From NCBI GenBank assembly GCA_900073065.1, contig FJOG01000039.1:147964-211963 (forward strand): DNA of 64,000 nt, in the 5' to 3' direction. Source of the DNA: Phialocephala subalpina. Its lineage: Eukaryota > Ascomycota > Leotiomycetes > Helotiales > Mollisiaceae. Numbering within the stretch: the stretch's first letter is position 1; every line of letters starts with the position of its first letter. The translations under genes were made by a program, and so were the position numbers. The notes below the pieces were generated by a model. That model did no database searches. It saw only the letters and a list, made by a program, of their open reading frames with translations, and had not been told where the DNA came from. Positions 34,098-44,498 of the stretch are shown here, piece by piece.

Positions 34098-34707
34098 CGG
34101 ACCAGGATTCTTGAACGTGTCTCACGAGAAAAGGCTTGAAGCGCATGGCATTTTAGGAATGCAAAGTGAAAAAGAGTTGGAGGTGAAAGTTGCTTGAATT
34201 GCCAAGCATGAAGGAGGCGCAGCTGGGACTTTCTAGCAGGGGTATACGGCCACATCCTCACGTGCCTACTCAGCTGCTCAGCCACCTTCATGCGTAGCGA
34301 GCCCGAGCCCCCTGAATTCGGCTTGCCGAGCGCTGAAGCGGCCGTCTGACCGCACTGACCCGGACTGCGAGTTACGCCGGACGAGGGTTGTAAGCCAAGT
34401 GCATCCAGAGTTTGAACAACCAACGCCGAGCAGCTGCGCATACAATTCGATATCGGCATTCTCTTTTCAAGGGTTGAGTAGGTGAAATGACGACAGGAGG
34501 GTTTAGCCATAATGTGTGCAGACGCGTGCGGGTGCTGCCTTTCTTTCTCCGCCGAGATTCCGGGGCTGATGGAGAACATAAAAGCAACATGCGATGGCCT
34601 CCCTTCGACACACCCATTCGACAGCTCGAGAGTTTCGAATCAGTTGACAGCAACGATTATTTCTCACTTTAATTACCAATCCCTTAAGTCTACCCCGAAT
34701 CTGCAAC
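34098..34707. promoter_or_regulatory. Divergent promoter, membrane protein / SDR
   Basis: This 610-bp region separates two divergently transcribed genes. Overlapping frames occur on both strands (33905-34739) but none resembles a protein. No TATA box stands out. Confidence 0.4.
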
Positions 34708-35848
34708 ATGGTCGCCCTTGATGTTGTACACGCGAGCAATGCAAGGCTGAGAGAGCTTGGCCCTGGCCTCGTCGCGCTATTTGGTACATCCCCAGAACAA
34801 CATTCTGCGAACCAAGACTAATTGTCCTAGTTGGTGGAACAAGTGGTATCGGCGAATTCACGCTCAAAGCGTTCGTAAAGAACACAATCTCACCTCGAGT
34901 ATACCTAGTCGGAAGGAATGCTTCTGCAGCAGACCGAATCATCGAAGAATGCCATGGATTGAACAAAGATGGGAAGGTCGAATTCATAAAGGCAGATGTG
35001 TCGGAACTCGCAGAGGTTGATAGGGTCTGCAAGGAGATCCAGAAGAAGGAGAAGGCTGTCAATCTGTTGGTGCAGACACAAGGCAATGCGAATTTGAGGG
35101 GTAGAGATGGTATGTTGGCAGACGTCCGTTCTGTTGTCGCAGATTGCTCATATAACTGGCAGAATCACCCGAAGGTCTCGATCGAAAGTTCACCCTGAAT
35201 TACTACTCTCGAACGCGATTCATCTCGAACCTCCTACCTCTTCTTCGAACAGCGAGCACATCCCCTCCCAACTTCGCGCGTTCAGTCACTATCCTTAGTG
35301 CTGGCAGCGAGAGGGCGATCAATCTGGATGATATTGAGCTCAAACACACATTCAACGGAATGCGATGCGCAAATCACACCACCACCATGAACTCTCTGAT
35401 GACTGCGGAGTTTGCTGTGAAGGAGCCGAGCATTACCTTCTCGCATACCTTTCCGTCCGTTGTCAATACTGGTGTTGCGCGGGAACTTCCTTGGTGGGCT
35501 CGTGGGGCTCTCAAGGTGTTGACGCCGTTCTTCAAGCCGTTCTTCGTTGGCGCAGATGAGACTGGACAGAGACAATTGTTCCATGCTACTAGTGGGATGT
35601 ATCCGCCTCTGAAGCCTGCCGCTGGTTCACCAGTTGCTGCAGGTATCCCATTGCCTACTGGAACGGCTATTGCTACAGGTTCAGATGGCAAGGTGGGAAG
35701 TGGCGGATATCTTGTCAATTGGAATGGTGACATTACTGGCAAGAAGCTCGTGATCGATTACCAGGCGGAGGGTGTGTCGAAGACCATCTGGGAGCATACC
35801 CAAGGCATCTTTGAGAGGGTTGAAAAGATCAATGAAGCCAGAGCGTGA
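34708..35848 (+). CDS. Short-chain dehydrogenase/reductase-like protein
   Basis: Three exons, 34708-34783, 34831-35109 and 35175-35848, give 342 aa; introns are 47 nt (GTACAT...CCTAG) and 65 nt (GTATGT...CGAAG). Splicing recreates the nucleotide-binding loop ALFVGGTSGIGEFTLKAF near residue 25. KADVSELAEVDRVC and LLVQTQGNANLRGRDGLDRK follow, as in Rossmann-fold SDRs. LSAGSER supplies the Ser position, but at the place of the catalytic YxxxK I see HTTTMNSLM with no Tyr. It may be an atypical or catalytically altered SDR, as in some fungal members. The C-terminus is intact. Substrate unknown. Confidence 0.82.
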
Positions 35849-36311
35849 GGTGCTCAAGCTTGAAAGCTAGTCTTGGTTCTCCAATACTATTCCTTTGGGT
35901 TCTGGTTTAGCGTGGCGTTTGTCCAGCAGTAGCTGTAGTGTTCGTCTCAACTCTGAATGTTCAAATACATTGTCTTGTTTTTGTTGTCCTTCATACAATT
36001 ATTGTACCTGACTTCGTGGAGCTTCTATCCCGATTGGGCAAAATTATGCTGTCACGTGTTGATTTATCCAAGCCACACTTGTCTCTTATCTTTGTCGATC
36101 TCCCCGCAGACCCCGAGGTCTATGCTCTCCTACTGCCCTTCGCATATCCCTAAGCTCAAGTAGGCTATTCATTCCTAAGACCCAGGAACACATCACAGTC
36201 CTCCAAGAGGTCGATTACAGCTTCAAGTTGAGCTTATCGTGGGCATATACTGGTTATTGCCACCCCACTTTTGAGGCTATTTGAGCTCGAAGGTACGGTC
36301 ACGGGCAAGAC
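35849..36311. promoter_or_regulatory. Intergenic region before the zinc-cluster gene
   Basis: 463 bp containing the SDR 3' region and the promoter of the regulator. No further gene is supported. Confidence 0.4.
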
Positions 36312-38383
36312 ATGCAGACCACCATAGGATCCACAGGAAAGGAGGCCTCTTGCGAGGCCAAGGTCTTTAACGCTAGAAGAGCCCCCAAAAGCAGAAATGG
36401 CTGCTTACGGTGTAAAGCTAAAAGGGTAAGTAGCTTTCCTTATATATTTCAACCTCCTCGCTGACCTGCTCGTAGCTCAAGTGCGACGAAAGCAAGCCCG
36501 GATGTCAGCAGTGCACTCGAAAGAACGTGGCTTGTCCAGGCTATAAATCAAAAGCCCTGGTGTGGTCGACTAAGCACGAGAAGATGCTTGTGCCGGGTCA
36601 AGAGGCGCCGTTCTCGGCTCCGTCAACAACCTTGGCTATCAACTTGACGGAAGCGATTTCTGGGAGCAAGGTTGATCCAATGGTTGAAGCCACTGATTCG
36701 AGGCCAGAATCAAAAGATGGACTAGAAGACCTTGGTCCCACACCAGAAGCTCAATCTGCTCCCGGGCCGGCTCCTAGACAAGATTCAAACCCACCAACAG
36801 ACAGCTTGTCTGCAATACGGCAGCAACTTCATCGCTCTACCGTCCCTGAATTCCTCTTACATTTGCCGACCATGCTTGTGGAGTACTACTTCAGCTACGT
36901 TTGCCAAATATTCTCGTCCTTTGATGGCACACTCAACCCGTTCCGCTCAACAGTTGGCCGTCTATGGGATGGATCTGCGCCGATATACTATGCTATCCAA
37001 AGCATGGCGGCAGCCTACTTGGCGAACCACTTTCCTCGAATGCTACCTGTCGGCGTTCAGATGCAGCGGGAGACATATAGATGTCTGTATCAACTACCGC
37101 ACGGAGGTAGTAAAGCAGCAGGGGAGAATCTGGACAAAACACTTCTAACTGTTCTACTTGTCGGTCAAACAACAGCATGGCACGACCCCAAGGACCTTGG
37201 CTTGGTGCATCTGAAGACAGCCAAGAGACTCAACAGGCGGAGGTTGGAGCAACAGCAAACAGCTGTTATCGACAATCGAGCCTGCCGTCAGAACGAGTTC
37301 TTCGAACAATGCATCCTGTACTGGGACATGCTCGCCGGATTTGTGGAAGACGACATCGATGAGTTTGGCTTCGGAGAATTCGAGCTCACAGAACCGTACA
37401 CAAGTCCCGGTGCCGAGTCTTCTTCCAGCGAAGAGAACGGCCAAGTCTTCCCTCACCCTTGGACTGGCGTTGCTCCAAAAGTGCAAAAGCTGTTTGCACA
37501 AGTCGGCCGTGTGATCCGACGATATCGCAAGAGTGCAGCTCAGGACGCAGCATCAATCAACCTCCTCTCCATGGATCTAGGATTCGACATCGACTTTCCT
37601 CAAGACTCACTCGCTACCCTTGAAGCAACAGCAAAAGCACAAGCTCTCGAAGAAGAACTGCTTGCCGTCGAGCTCCCATTACCAAGCAACCTCGTTGATG
37701 CAGGAGACGAGAACACACCCGTTCAACAATACCTCATTCTCGCAGAAGCATATCGCTGCGCTGCTCTACTGGAAATATACCGCGTCTTCCCTACCATTCT
37801 CAACAAACGCGTTCCTTACACCAACAACGGCTTTCCTTCATCGGACATGGCTGGCGATGAAGGACCAGACATCCTACCAATTCCAACTTCTCAATCTCCA
37901 GACGATTTCCTCGTCTCTCTCGCTATTCATACAATATCGCTACTTGAGAAACTCCCACCAACATCAGGAACAAGATGTCTCCAACCCATCGTCCTCATAG
38001 CAGCAGCCTCCGAACTCCGCTACCCGCTAAGCTCCCTCCCGTCCTTCTCCCTCCCACTACCTACACCATTCTCAAACTCCGCCAACCCCAATCTCTTCGC
38101 AAACCCATCAGCCCCAGGCAACATCGGAGATCATCTCCCGACATATATGCCCGCATCCTCCTCAATCTTCAACTCCCTAACGAACAGGGAAGTCGATATC
38201 GCGGCGGCGAGAAGATTTGCAACGACAAGATTACAGGAGTTCCAGTTGAGTTTACCTGCGAAACCAATTTTGAGGGCCGAGGGCTTGGTTAGGGAGACGT
38301 GGAGGAGAGGGGATGAAGGGCAGGAGGGCGTTTTCTGGATGGATGTCATGGATGAAATGGGGTGGGGGACTATTTACGGCTGA
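36312..38383 (+). CDS. Zn(II)2Cys6 transcription factor
   Basis: Exon 1 (36312-36425) and exon 2 (36476-38383) give 673 aa. A 50-nt intron (GTAAGT donor, CTGAC branch, CGTAG acceptor) splits the zinc cluster between KR and LKCD. The binuclear cluster spans residues 31-58 with spacing CX2CX6CX6CX2CX6C (CLRCKAKRLKC, DESKPGC, QQCTRKNVAC), the DNA-binding fold of Gal4-type regulators. A basic linker and a long helical region of the fungal-specific-factor-2 kind follow (PTMLVEYYFSYVCQIFSSFD, FEQCILYWDMLAGF). It likely acts in the nucleus on nearby genes; the SDR upstream and the hydrolase downstream are candidate targets by position only. Confidence 0.9.
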
Positions 38384-38443
38384 TCAAAATTGTCTTTGTC
38401 TTTCATTATAATGTTGTATGTATGAGATGACAAGACTACGAAT

Positions 38444-39374
38444 CTATGACCACGAAACACTCTCCAAAAAACCCTTCAAATGCCTCACCACCCCCTCAGA
38501 ATCCTCAACACAATGCCAATGTCCCACTCCTTTAAGCACAACCAATCTCTTATCCTCCCTCCCTCCTTCACTTGCTGCCGGTTCACCATAAGCTCTCAAG
38601 ATTCCCTCACATCCTGCTAATGGACTCGTTTTGTCGTCTTCTCCTGCTAGTATCAAGAGGGGGACTGAGACGGATGCGTAGTCTGGCTTTTGGGCGTTGG
38701 CAATGAGGCTGCAAAGGGCGATGTAGCCCCTCTCACTCGTTCCTAGGATCAAGCTTCGAATGAATGCGTGATGGAGGGGCGTTGAGGCGGAACCGGTTGC
38801 TGCGCTAGGAATGCTGTCTGCTAAGGCTTCGAGCCCGTCTATTCTAGCGTAAGTTGAGAGACTGTAGTGGGGTAAAGGAGGAAAATACTAGATTTCACAG
38901 TCTCAATCCGTTTCTCAAAAACATCTGCCAAGTTGGGAGCAGGATCCACAGGACCCAGCAAAACCACAGCTTTCACCCTATGATAATCCGCGGAAGCAAG
39001 ATAGCTTGCCAAAATTCCGCCCATACTATGCCCTACTACTACCGCCTCTTTCACACCCAGACTGGCCAACAGCGATCTTGGTACTTGTAAGCAGTGATTC
39101 AGAAACGGGGAATCTGAGGGAAAATGTACAAGGCATCACGTGCAATACTCTCAATGCTCAACTCTTCGGTTCCTAGTTCTGAGAGACCAGAGCCAGGGTA
39201 GTCGAGTGCGAGACAGCGGACTGCATCTTTAAGGGATGGGATGATAGTCGCGTAGAAGCAGGATGAGGAGCCGAGACCGTGGAGGAAGAGGGCGGTTGGT
39301 AATGACGTATCGGCGTTTTCGGGGTGAGAATCGGTATAGAAGAGCTTTTTGTTGTTGATCTGAGCAAAAGGCAT
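38444..39374 (-). CDS. Alpha/beta hydrolase
   Basis: Three exons, 39374-39130, 39076-38889 and 38838-38444, give 275 aa. The introns are 53 and 50 nt with GTACAT and GTATTT donors and AAG/TAG acceptors; acceptors were chosen to keep frame (RDAL-SLLASLGV; VKS-NGLEALADSIP). Visible features are the oxyanion stretch LFLHGLGSSS, nucleophile elbow VVGHSMGGILAS (Ser99), an acid in LAGEDDKTSP, and His in GVGHWHCVED close to the C-terminus. Family members include esterases, lactonases and enol-lactone hydrolases of the 3-oxoadipate type. No signal peptide, so probably cytosolic. It ends 60 bp from the convergent regulator. Substrate not assigned. Confidence 0.85.
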
Positions 39375-41746
39375 TCTGAGAAGTGAAGATATATGTACAA
39401 GAATGGAAATTGTTTGGGGAAGGAGAAAGTTGGCGTCGACACACCAAGAAGGAAGTTGGGATGATGTCGTCGGATAAGGGGTGGTTGCGCCCCACCTTCC
39501 CCGCCACGAAGGGACATCGACCAATCAACGGGGAGGAAGAGGACTTCACTCTTTGGCAGAACTTCAACGTTATTTCTTGACCATTGACATTTGCTTAATC
39601 AAATTTTCGATTATGGAATTTAGATGTGAATCCAAAGCTGACACGAGGTTGAACGATGTCCTTCATGTGCGAGAACTGAAGAGAGTGCGGCTTCCGATGA
39701 CTGTCAAAAGACTTTGATGTCCTGCTCCGATTCTCGAATCAGAGTGAACTTCGAAGTACAAGCTCAATGTAATCTAGATAAGTCTGAAGTTGTTCTTGAA
39801 CTGTTGATCTACATCATTTGCATACTCGAAAATTTTGAAGCTCAAAGTTGTCAAGTCGTCACAGCATCACCTCTCTTACGGATATTTTTGACTCAACTTC
39901 GTGGAAAGCAATGAATCTGAGAAGTTGCGACCCATCAGTTCGCGAGTCCACCCCAGATTGTCCAATTCGGCAACAACTCTGGGTATATAAAGTACATAAT
40001 ACAAACCACCATCGTCTTCCTTTTACCAAACAGACTTGTCGGACAATATCGCACAGGAACCTTGGGGCTGCTGGTACGCCTCTAGAATTTTCAAGTTCTA
40101 GGATCTTATTAAGCATGAATCGAAGGTGATATGTACTCTTTTTCAAGTGCCCCGTCATAGATTCCCGCAAGAATATGATGAGAGTCAACGAAGAAGTTGA
40201 CAGCCGTGGACATGAGATAGGTATAATGATGAATTATAGGAGCGAAATGAAGGGGCATGGGCTTCGTCACTTCGAATGTAGTGATTTACATCTGATCACA
40301 AGGTTAAGCTAGCGCCTCCAGACGGAATGCATGCCAAATCTCGGGCTACCACGAGAAAGTAGAAATCTGGAGATGCTCTCTTCTGATTCTTCTTCAACAA
40401 GTTGACAGTAGGAAAATAAAACCAGAAATGACAAGCGCCAGAAGGCAACAATGCGTTGGTGGACACCATGTACATTCGTACCTCTTTGAGAAACAACGGG
40501 GTCATCAACCGAGATTTGCCCACCTCTGCTCTCGTTCTTCGGTGGACCACGACCCATTGTTACGTCATTAGAGATCGTGTCCCAAGAAGCAGATATGAGT
40601 ATTTATAGCAGCCGGGACGGCTGCAGAAACTGGCTCTCGAAAGCCTTTCAGAATGTGCAAACACGTTCGTTTCACCCCAGCTTCGAAGCGCTCCTTCCCT
40701 CCTCGCTTTACCCAAAATCGGCCTGAGACCACCGCCCTCATAAATCTAAATACGCACATTCACCTCCACCAATCACTCAAAGCAAGCCATCATTCACTTT
40801 CATTTCATTCTGAAAGTGAATCTAACAAGAAGCTGACTTGACACAGTGATTTGCATAGGTGTTTGACATCGTGAATTGTTGTGCGGTAGCACTTTTGACC
40901 TTGTCGATAGACTGGTTTGGGTTGTCACATCGTAGGATTGACAACTCGAGGTTTTTAGCTCGTGCAACTAACAGGTTGAAGTTGTCAGCTCATCTGACTG
41001 ACAGCTTAACGCTCGGTGCCTCGTAGAGAGCTGGCGTTCAAGATACATACGTGGAGCGGTGTACTGTAAGGTCAATCTTTCCCTTCTTCCCGATATGAGA
41101 GTGAATGATGGCTTGGCTTCGAGAGATTCTTCAGCACGCAGCTTCGAGTTTCGAAGATGCGTCCAATTTTTTGCCGCCTTCGTCTCACCTTCGGCTCGGC
41201 CTCGTTTACGCGTGCTTTCTTCGGAGCGAGGACTAGCTCCTCCTGACACAAGTTTAAGTAGCTGTGACAGCGCAAACTTGTTGCCTCGAAGAGTGAGCAG
41301 AATTCCCTTATACAGGCTGCAAATAGTACTATTTATATGGGCTGAGAGATGGCGTGACATCGTAAGGGTGGTAAGTTCGGATTTCTTCTTCTTCTTCCTG
41401 AACAAAGAATGATGGCATGGCTTGAGAGAATTTTGAATGAATCCTACGAACCTTGAGTTTCGAGGACGCTCAACACCTTTGTGAACTTTTTTGCTCCTCA
41501 CGGTCGCCGCTGATGGAGGCTCGCTTCCGTCTCGCTCGCTGCCTCGACGCGACATCAGACTGACAATTACTTTCCTATGAGAGGAACTTCGAGTGGCGGT
41601 AAGGACCTTCGATGCCATATTGCTCAAGCAGTCTCAACGGCTTTCAACTTTTGATCAGCACCAGCATACAAATTTCCCTCACATCTTGCTTTCGCAAACA
41701 TTATGCATCAACACGAGACCTCCACAAACACATTGCTCCACGACAG
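39375..41746. other. Gene-poor region left of the assembly gap
   Basis: About 2.4 kb with no supported gene. TATA-like sequences occur at about 39997 (gggtatataaag) and 40597 (gtatttatag). A diverged duplication is listed at 41040-41545. The minus-strand frame 40968-41627 runs through both repeat units and is not credible as a protein. Confidence 0.4.
41040..41545. repeat. Diverged tandem duplication (~305-bp step)
   Basis: Two units share GAATGATGGC(T)TGGCTT and then GAGAGA (41101 and 41407), CTT(C)GAGTTTCGA (41142 and 41452), a T6GC run (41166 and 41487) and a CTCGC/CTCGG-rich tail. They also share a CTTCTTCC-ending lead-in. Identity is patchy. On the minus strand the units carry related short peptides (SKPSHHSLS versus LKPCHHSLF), so an eroded small gene pair is possible. 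Confidence 0.4.
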
Positions 41747-42271
41747 NNNNNNNNNNNNNNNNNNNNNNNNNNNNNNNNNNNNNNNNNNNNNNNNNNNNNN
41801 NNNNNNNNNNNNNNNNNNNNNNNNNNNNNNNNNNNNNNNNNNNNNNNNNNNNNNNNNNNNNNNNNNNNNNNNNNNNNNNNNNNNNNNNNNNNNNNNNNNN
41901 NNNNNNNNNNNNNNNNNNNNNNNNNNNNNNNNNNNNNNNNNNNNNNNNNNNNNNNNNNNNNNNNNNNNNNNNNNNNNNNNNNNNNNNNNNNNNNNNNNNN
42001 NNNNNNNNNNNNNNNNNNNNNNNNNNNNNNNNNNNNNNNNNNNNNNNNNNNNNNNNNNNNNNNNNNNNNNNNNNNNNNNNNNNNNNNNNNNNNNNNNNNN
42101 NNNNNNNNNNNNNNNNNNNNNNNNNNNNNNNNNNNNNNNNNNNNNNNNNNNNNNNNNNNNNNNNNNNNNNNNNNNNNNNNNNNNNNNNNNNNNNNNNNNN
42201 NNNNNNNNNNNNNNNNNNNNNNNNNNNNNNNNNNNNNNNNNNNNNNNNNNNNNNNNNNNNNNNNNNNNNNN
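41747..42271. other. Assembly gap (N)
   Basis: 525 undetermined bases. Frames that appear to cross it are artefacts. Any gene touching 41600-42370 is unresolved. Confidence 0.99.
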
Positions 42272-44498
42272 CATGCATTCAACCGATTACCAGTGCATCA
42301 CACCATCGTCAATTCTACCACCTCTAAGGCACCGTATATGAATTCCCTACCGCCGTCCCAACAATAAAACACAGCCTTTTCTAGAGATCATCATCGCGAC
42401 TACAAGTGAACAAGCTCTGGGTTGGGCATCTTGTAGCTGCTCTGCGTCTCCTTGGTGAGCAGGTGGTAGATATACTTATTTTGGTTCTTTGTTTGTGGTG
42501 AGGGACAAAATTTTCTGGATTCTGAAAGAAGAAGGTTTGGCTTGGAAGAGATGAGAATGAGAATGTGGTAGAATGAATTGATGGTGGGAGCGAGTTGACA
42601 GCAGCAGATTCACATCCTAAAGCAGAGATGTTAGATGGGCGGGTTTGCTCTCGCCTTCAAGCCGATTCAACCCTGAATGAATGAATCCTATATGCAGAAA
42701 AAGAAGTGCATAAAGAAGCCACCACAGAAAATAAAGTTCAAACTCAAGACTCCTTAAGGATAGAAGCGCGCAGAGAAAAAGAAGAAGATTTTTGAGGAAG
42801 GCTTGCTGCAGTATCTCTGTAGTGGTGGCTTATATGTAATGGCCTCGCCAGATTTTCGAGCCATCACCAGCTTCTAAAAGTAGTCTAATAGAATGACAAT
42901 TTCCGATGACAGTATTCACCTCTTTACCCTACCATGCTCAATTCTGCCACGGCTAGAGCAGAGTATAAAACCCCCTCACCTCCCCGCTAATAATGAAACG
43001 TAAACATTCTATGGCGTTTGATGGGGTTTCCAAGATGGATGGTGTTTGCCATCTTAGCGAAGAAGTGGCCATGGTGCGTGTTGTTGCTACCTTCGTTGAG
43101 TGGGATGAAGGACTGAATTTTTGATTCTCTCAAACTTCTTTGGGTGCTTGAGAGAAGGTTTTAGTAGTAGTAAGTTGGGAAGCGAGTGATGGCAATAGAA
43201 TATAGTTGACAGCAAAAAGCTTTCATCTCAACTCAAGGATCGCTAAGTTCACACTTCGAATCCAAGCAACCAGCGCCGAGGAGTTAGGATTCACGCAGAA
43301 CTAGAAGTAGCATGAACGAAGCTCACCACGAAGTGCTAAAGCTACATCCCAAGGTCTCCACTTGAGCGGAACCGGCCGGTGTTAATGAGAGAACATGAGG
43401 GAATTGTTGAAGAAGGGGCGGCGTTGCTTTTATAACTGAGCTCGCCACAAAAACAAGGTCACTGTCCTTTAGAGTTGAGTGATGCAACCGATTTGTGCTA
43501 TAGGGGACGATTAAAAGGTGGCCAACCACTTCAGAAGGTGAATAAAAACTCCACAGCCTCGCGCAACGGAGGAGTCAACCAAGAGGCTAGGGATTATAAA
43601 AATCCCCAGCCTCTCATAACCACGGCACAGAAAGTCAAGACGTGCTCGAAGACCATGTGATTGCTTGCCTGCGGTCGTTGAAGTTTGACGCCAAGAATTG
43701 AGGTCTCCGGCTTCGGCTGGCTTCCGCGATCACCTCGTTGATGTAATAACGAAGCTGACTTTCAAATAAATTGCTGATTTCATCGCCAGTGTTTACCAAT
43801 ATAATTTCAGACGACAATTGAGGCCACCAAAGTCCATTTCCGCCTCTGGACCTGAGCAGTCGCTGCTCTAACCTGAGCTGAGCCCTGAGTCCTGAGCACG
43901 CTGATGACTTAGCTGGATTATGCTTAAGGGATCCTCTTCCAGCCCCCTCGTGTAATTATAAATCTTGATGCAACGGGGGAGTACTGTAGTATCTAAAGCA
44001 TAGCCACCTCTTTGAACCTATCAAGATGTTGTGACGGTGTCCGTTCTCGCTCCCCTGTTACACCCACCCCACCTAAAGGGTCCTTGCCGAGCCCGATTTG
44101 GGTCCCCTGTCGGAACACCAAAATTCTAGACATTTTTTTCAAAGTGCTTGTGAAATTCCAAAAACTTCTAGAAATATTATAGTAAGGCCCCTGATCCCGA
44201 ATATTGACTTTCTTTTTCGATTTTACACCGTCGCTGTGGCACAATCGTGGTGTGAGCGGTTGGATCCTTCCGCCGTACTTCACCTCGGCGGCTACAACGA
44301 GACTTTTGGTATTCGCTTCGCCGCAGGGACTTTGGTCCAAAATTAGCCGGCCCCGCATCCCAAGGAACTGAAACATGCAACGTTTGGTTAGAGGGTTTCC
44401 ACCGCCAGGTCCAAGTGAAGGGTACGACTCCATATAAAAGAAATACACGCCGAATCCATTTCCTTATCACAAAATCATAGCTTAAGCACTGTTTCCAT
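42272..44498. other. Gene-poor region right of the gap
   Basis: 2.2 kb without a supported gene. TATA-like boxes are at 42962 (gagtataaaac), 43432-43440 (minus, ttataaaagc) and 43593 (ggattataaaaa). A 37-codon frame starts at ATG 43011 (MAFDGVSKMDGVCHL) about 50 bp after the first of these; support is weak. The minus-strand frame ending at 43635 looks protein-like (NLFESQLRYYINEVI) but has no ATG. Copy B of the dispersed element begins at 44104. Confidence 0.35.
44104..44262 (+). repeat. Dispersed upstream element, copy B
   Basis: CCCCTGTCGGAACA (one mismatch to copy A), then TTTTTTCAAAGTGCTT and ATTCCAAAAACTT, then ATTATA, CCCGAAT, TGTGG and TGAGCGGTTG in collinear order with copy A. It ends about 235 bp before the ATG at 44499. 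Confidence 0.65.

Noticed and set aside
40968..41627. 219-codon minus-strand frame
   Set aside because: It runs through two diverged repeat units and a poly-Lys stretch made by a CTT run; no family resemblance.
41593..42367. Long open frames on both strands across the N block
   Set aside because: They are open only because the bases are unknown; the known ends are short and unrelated to any family.
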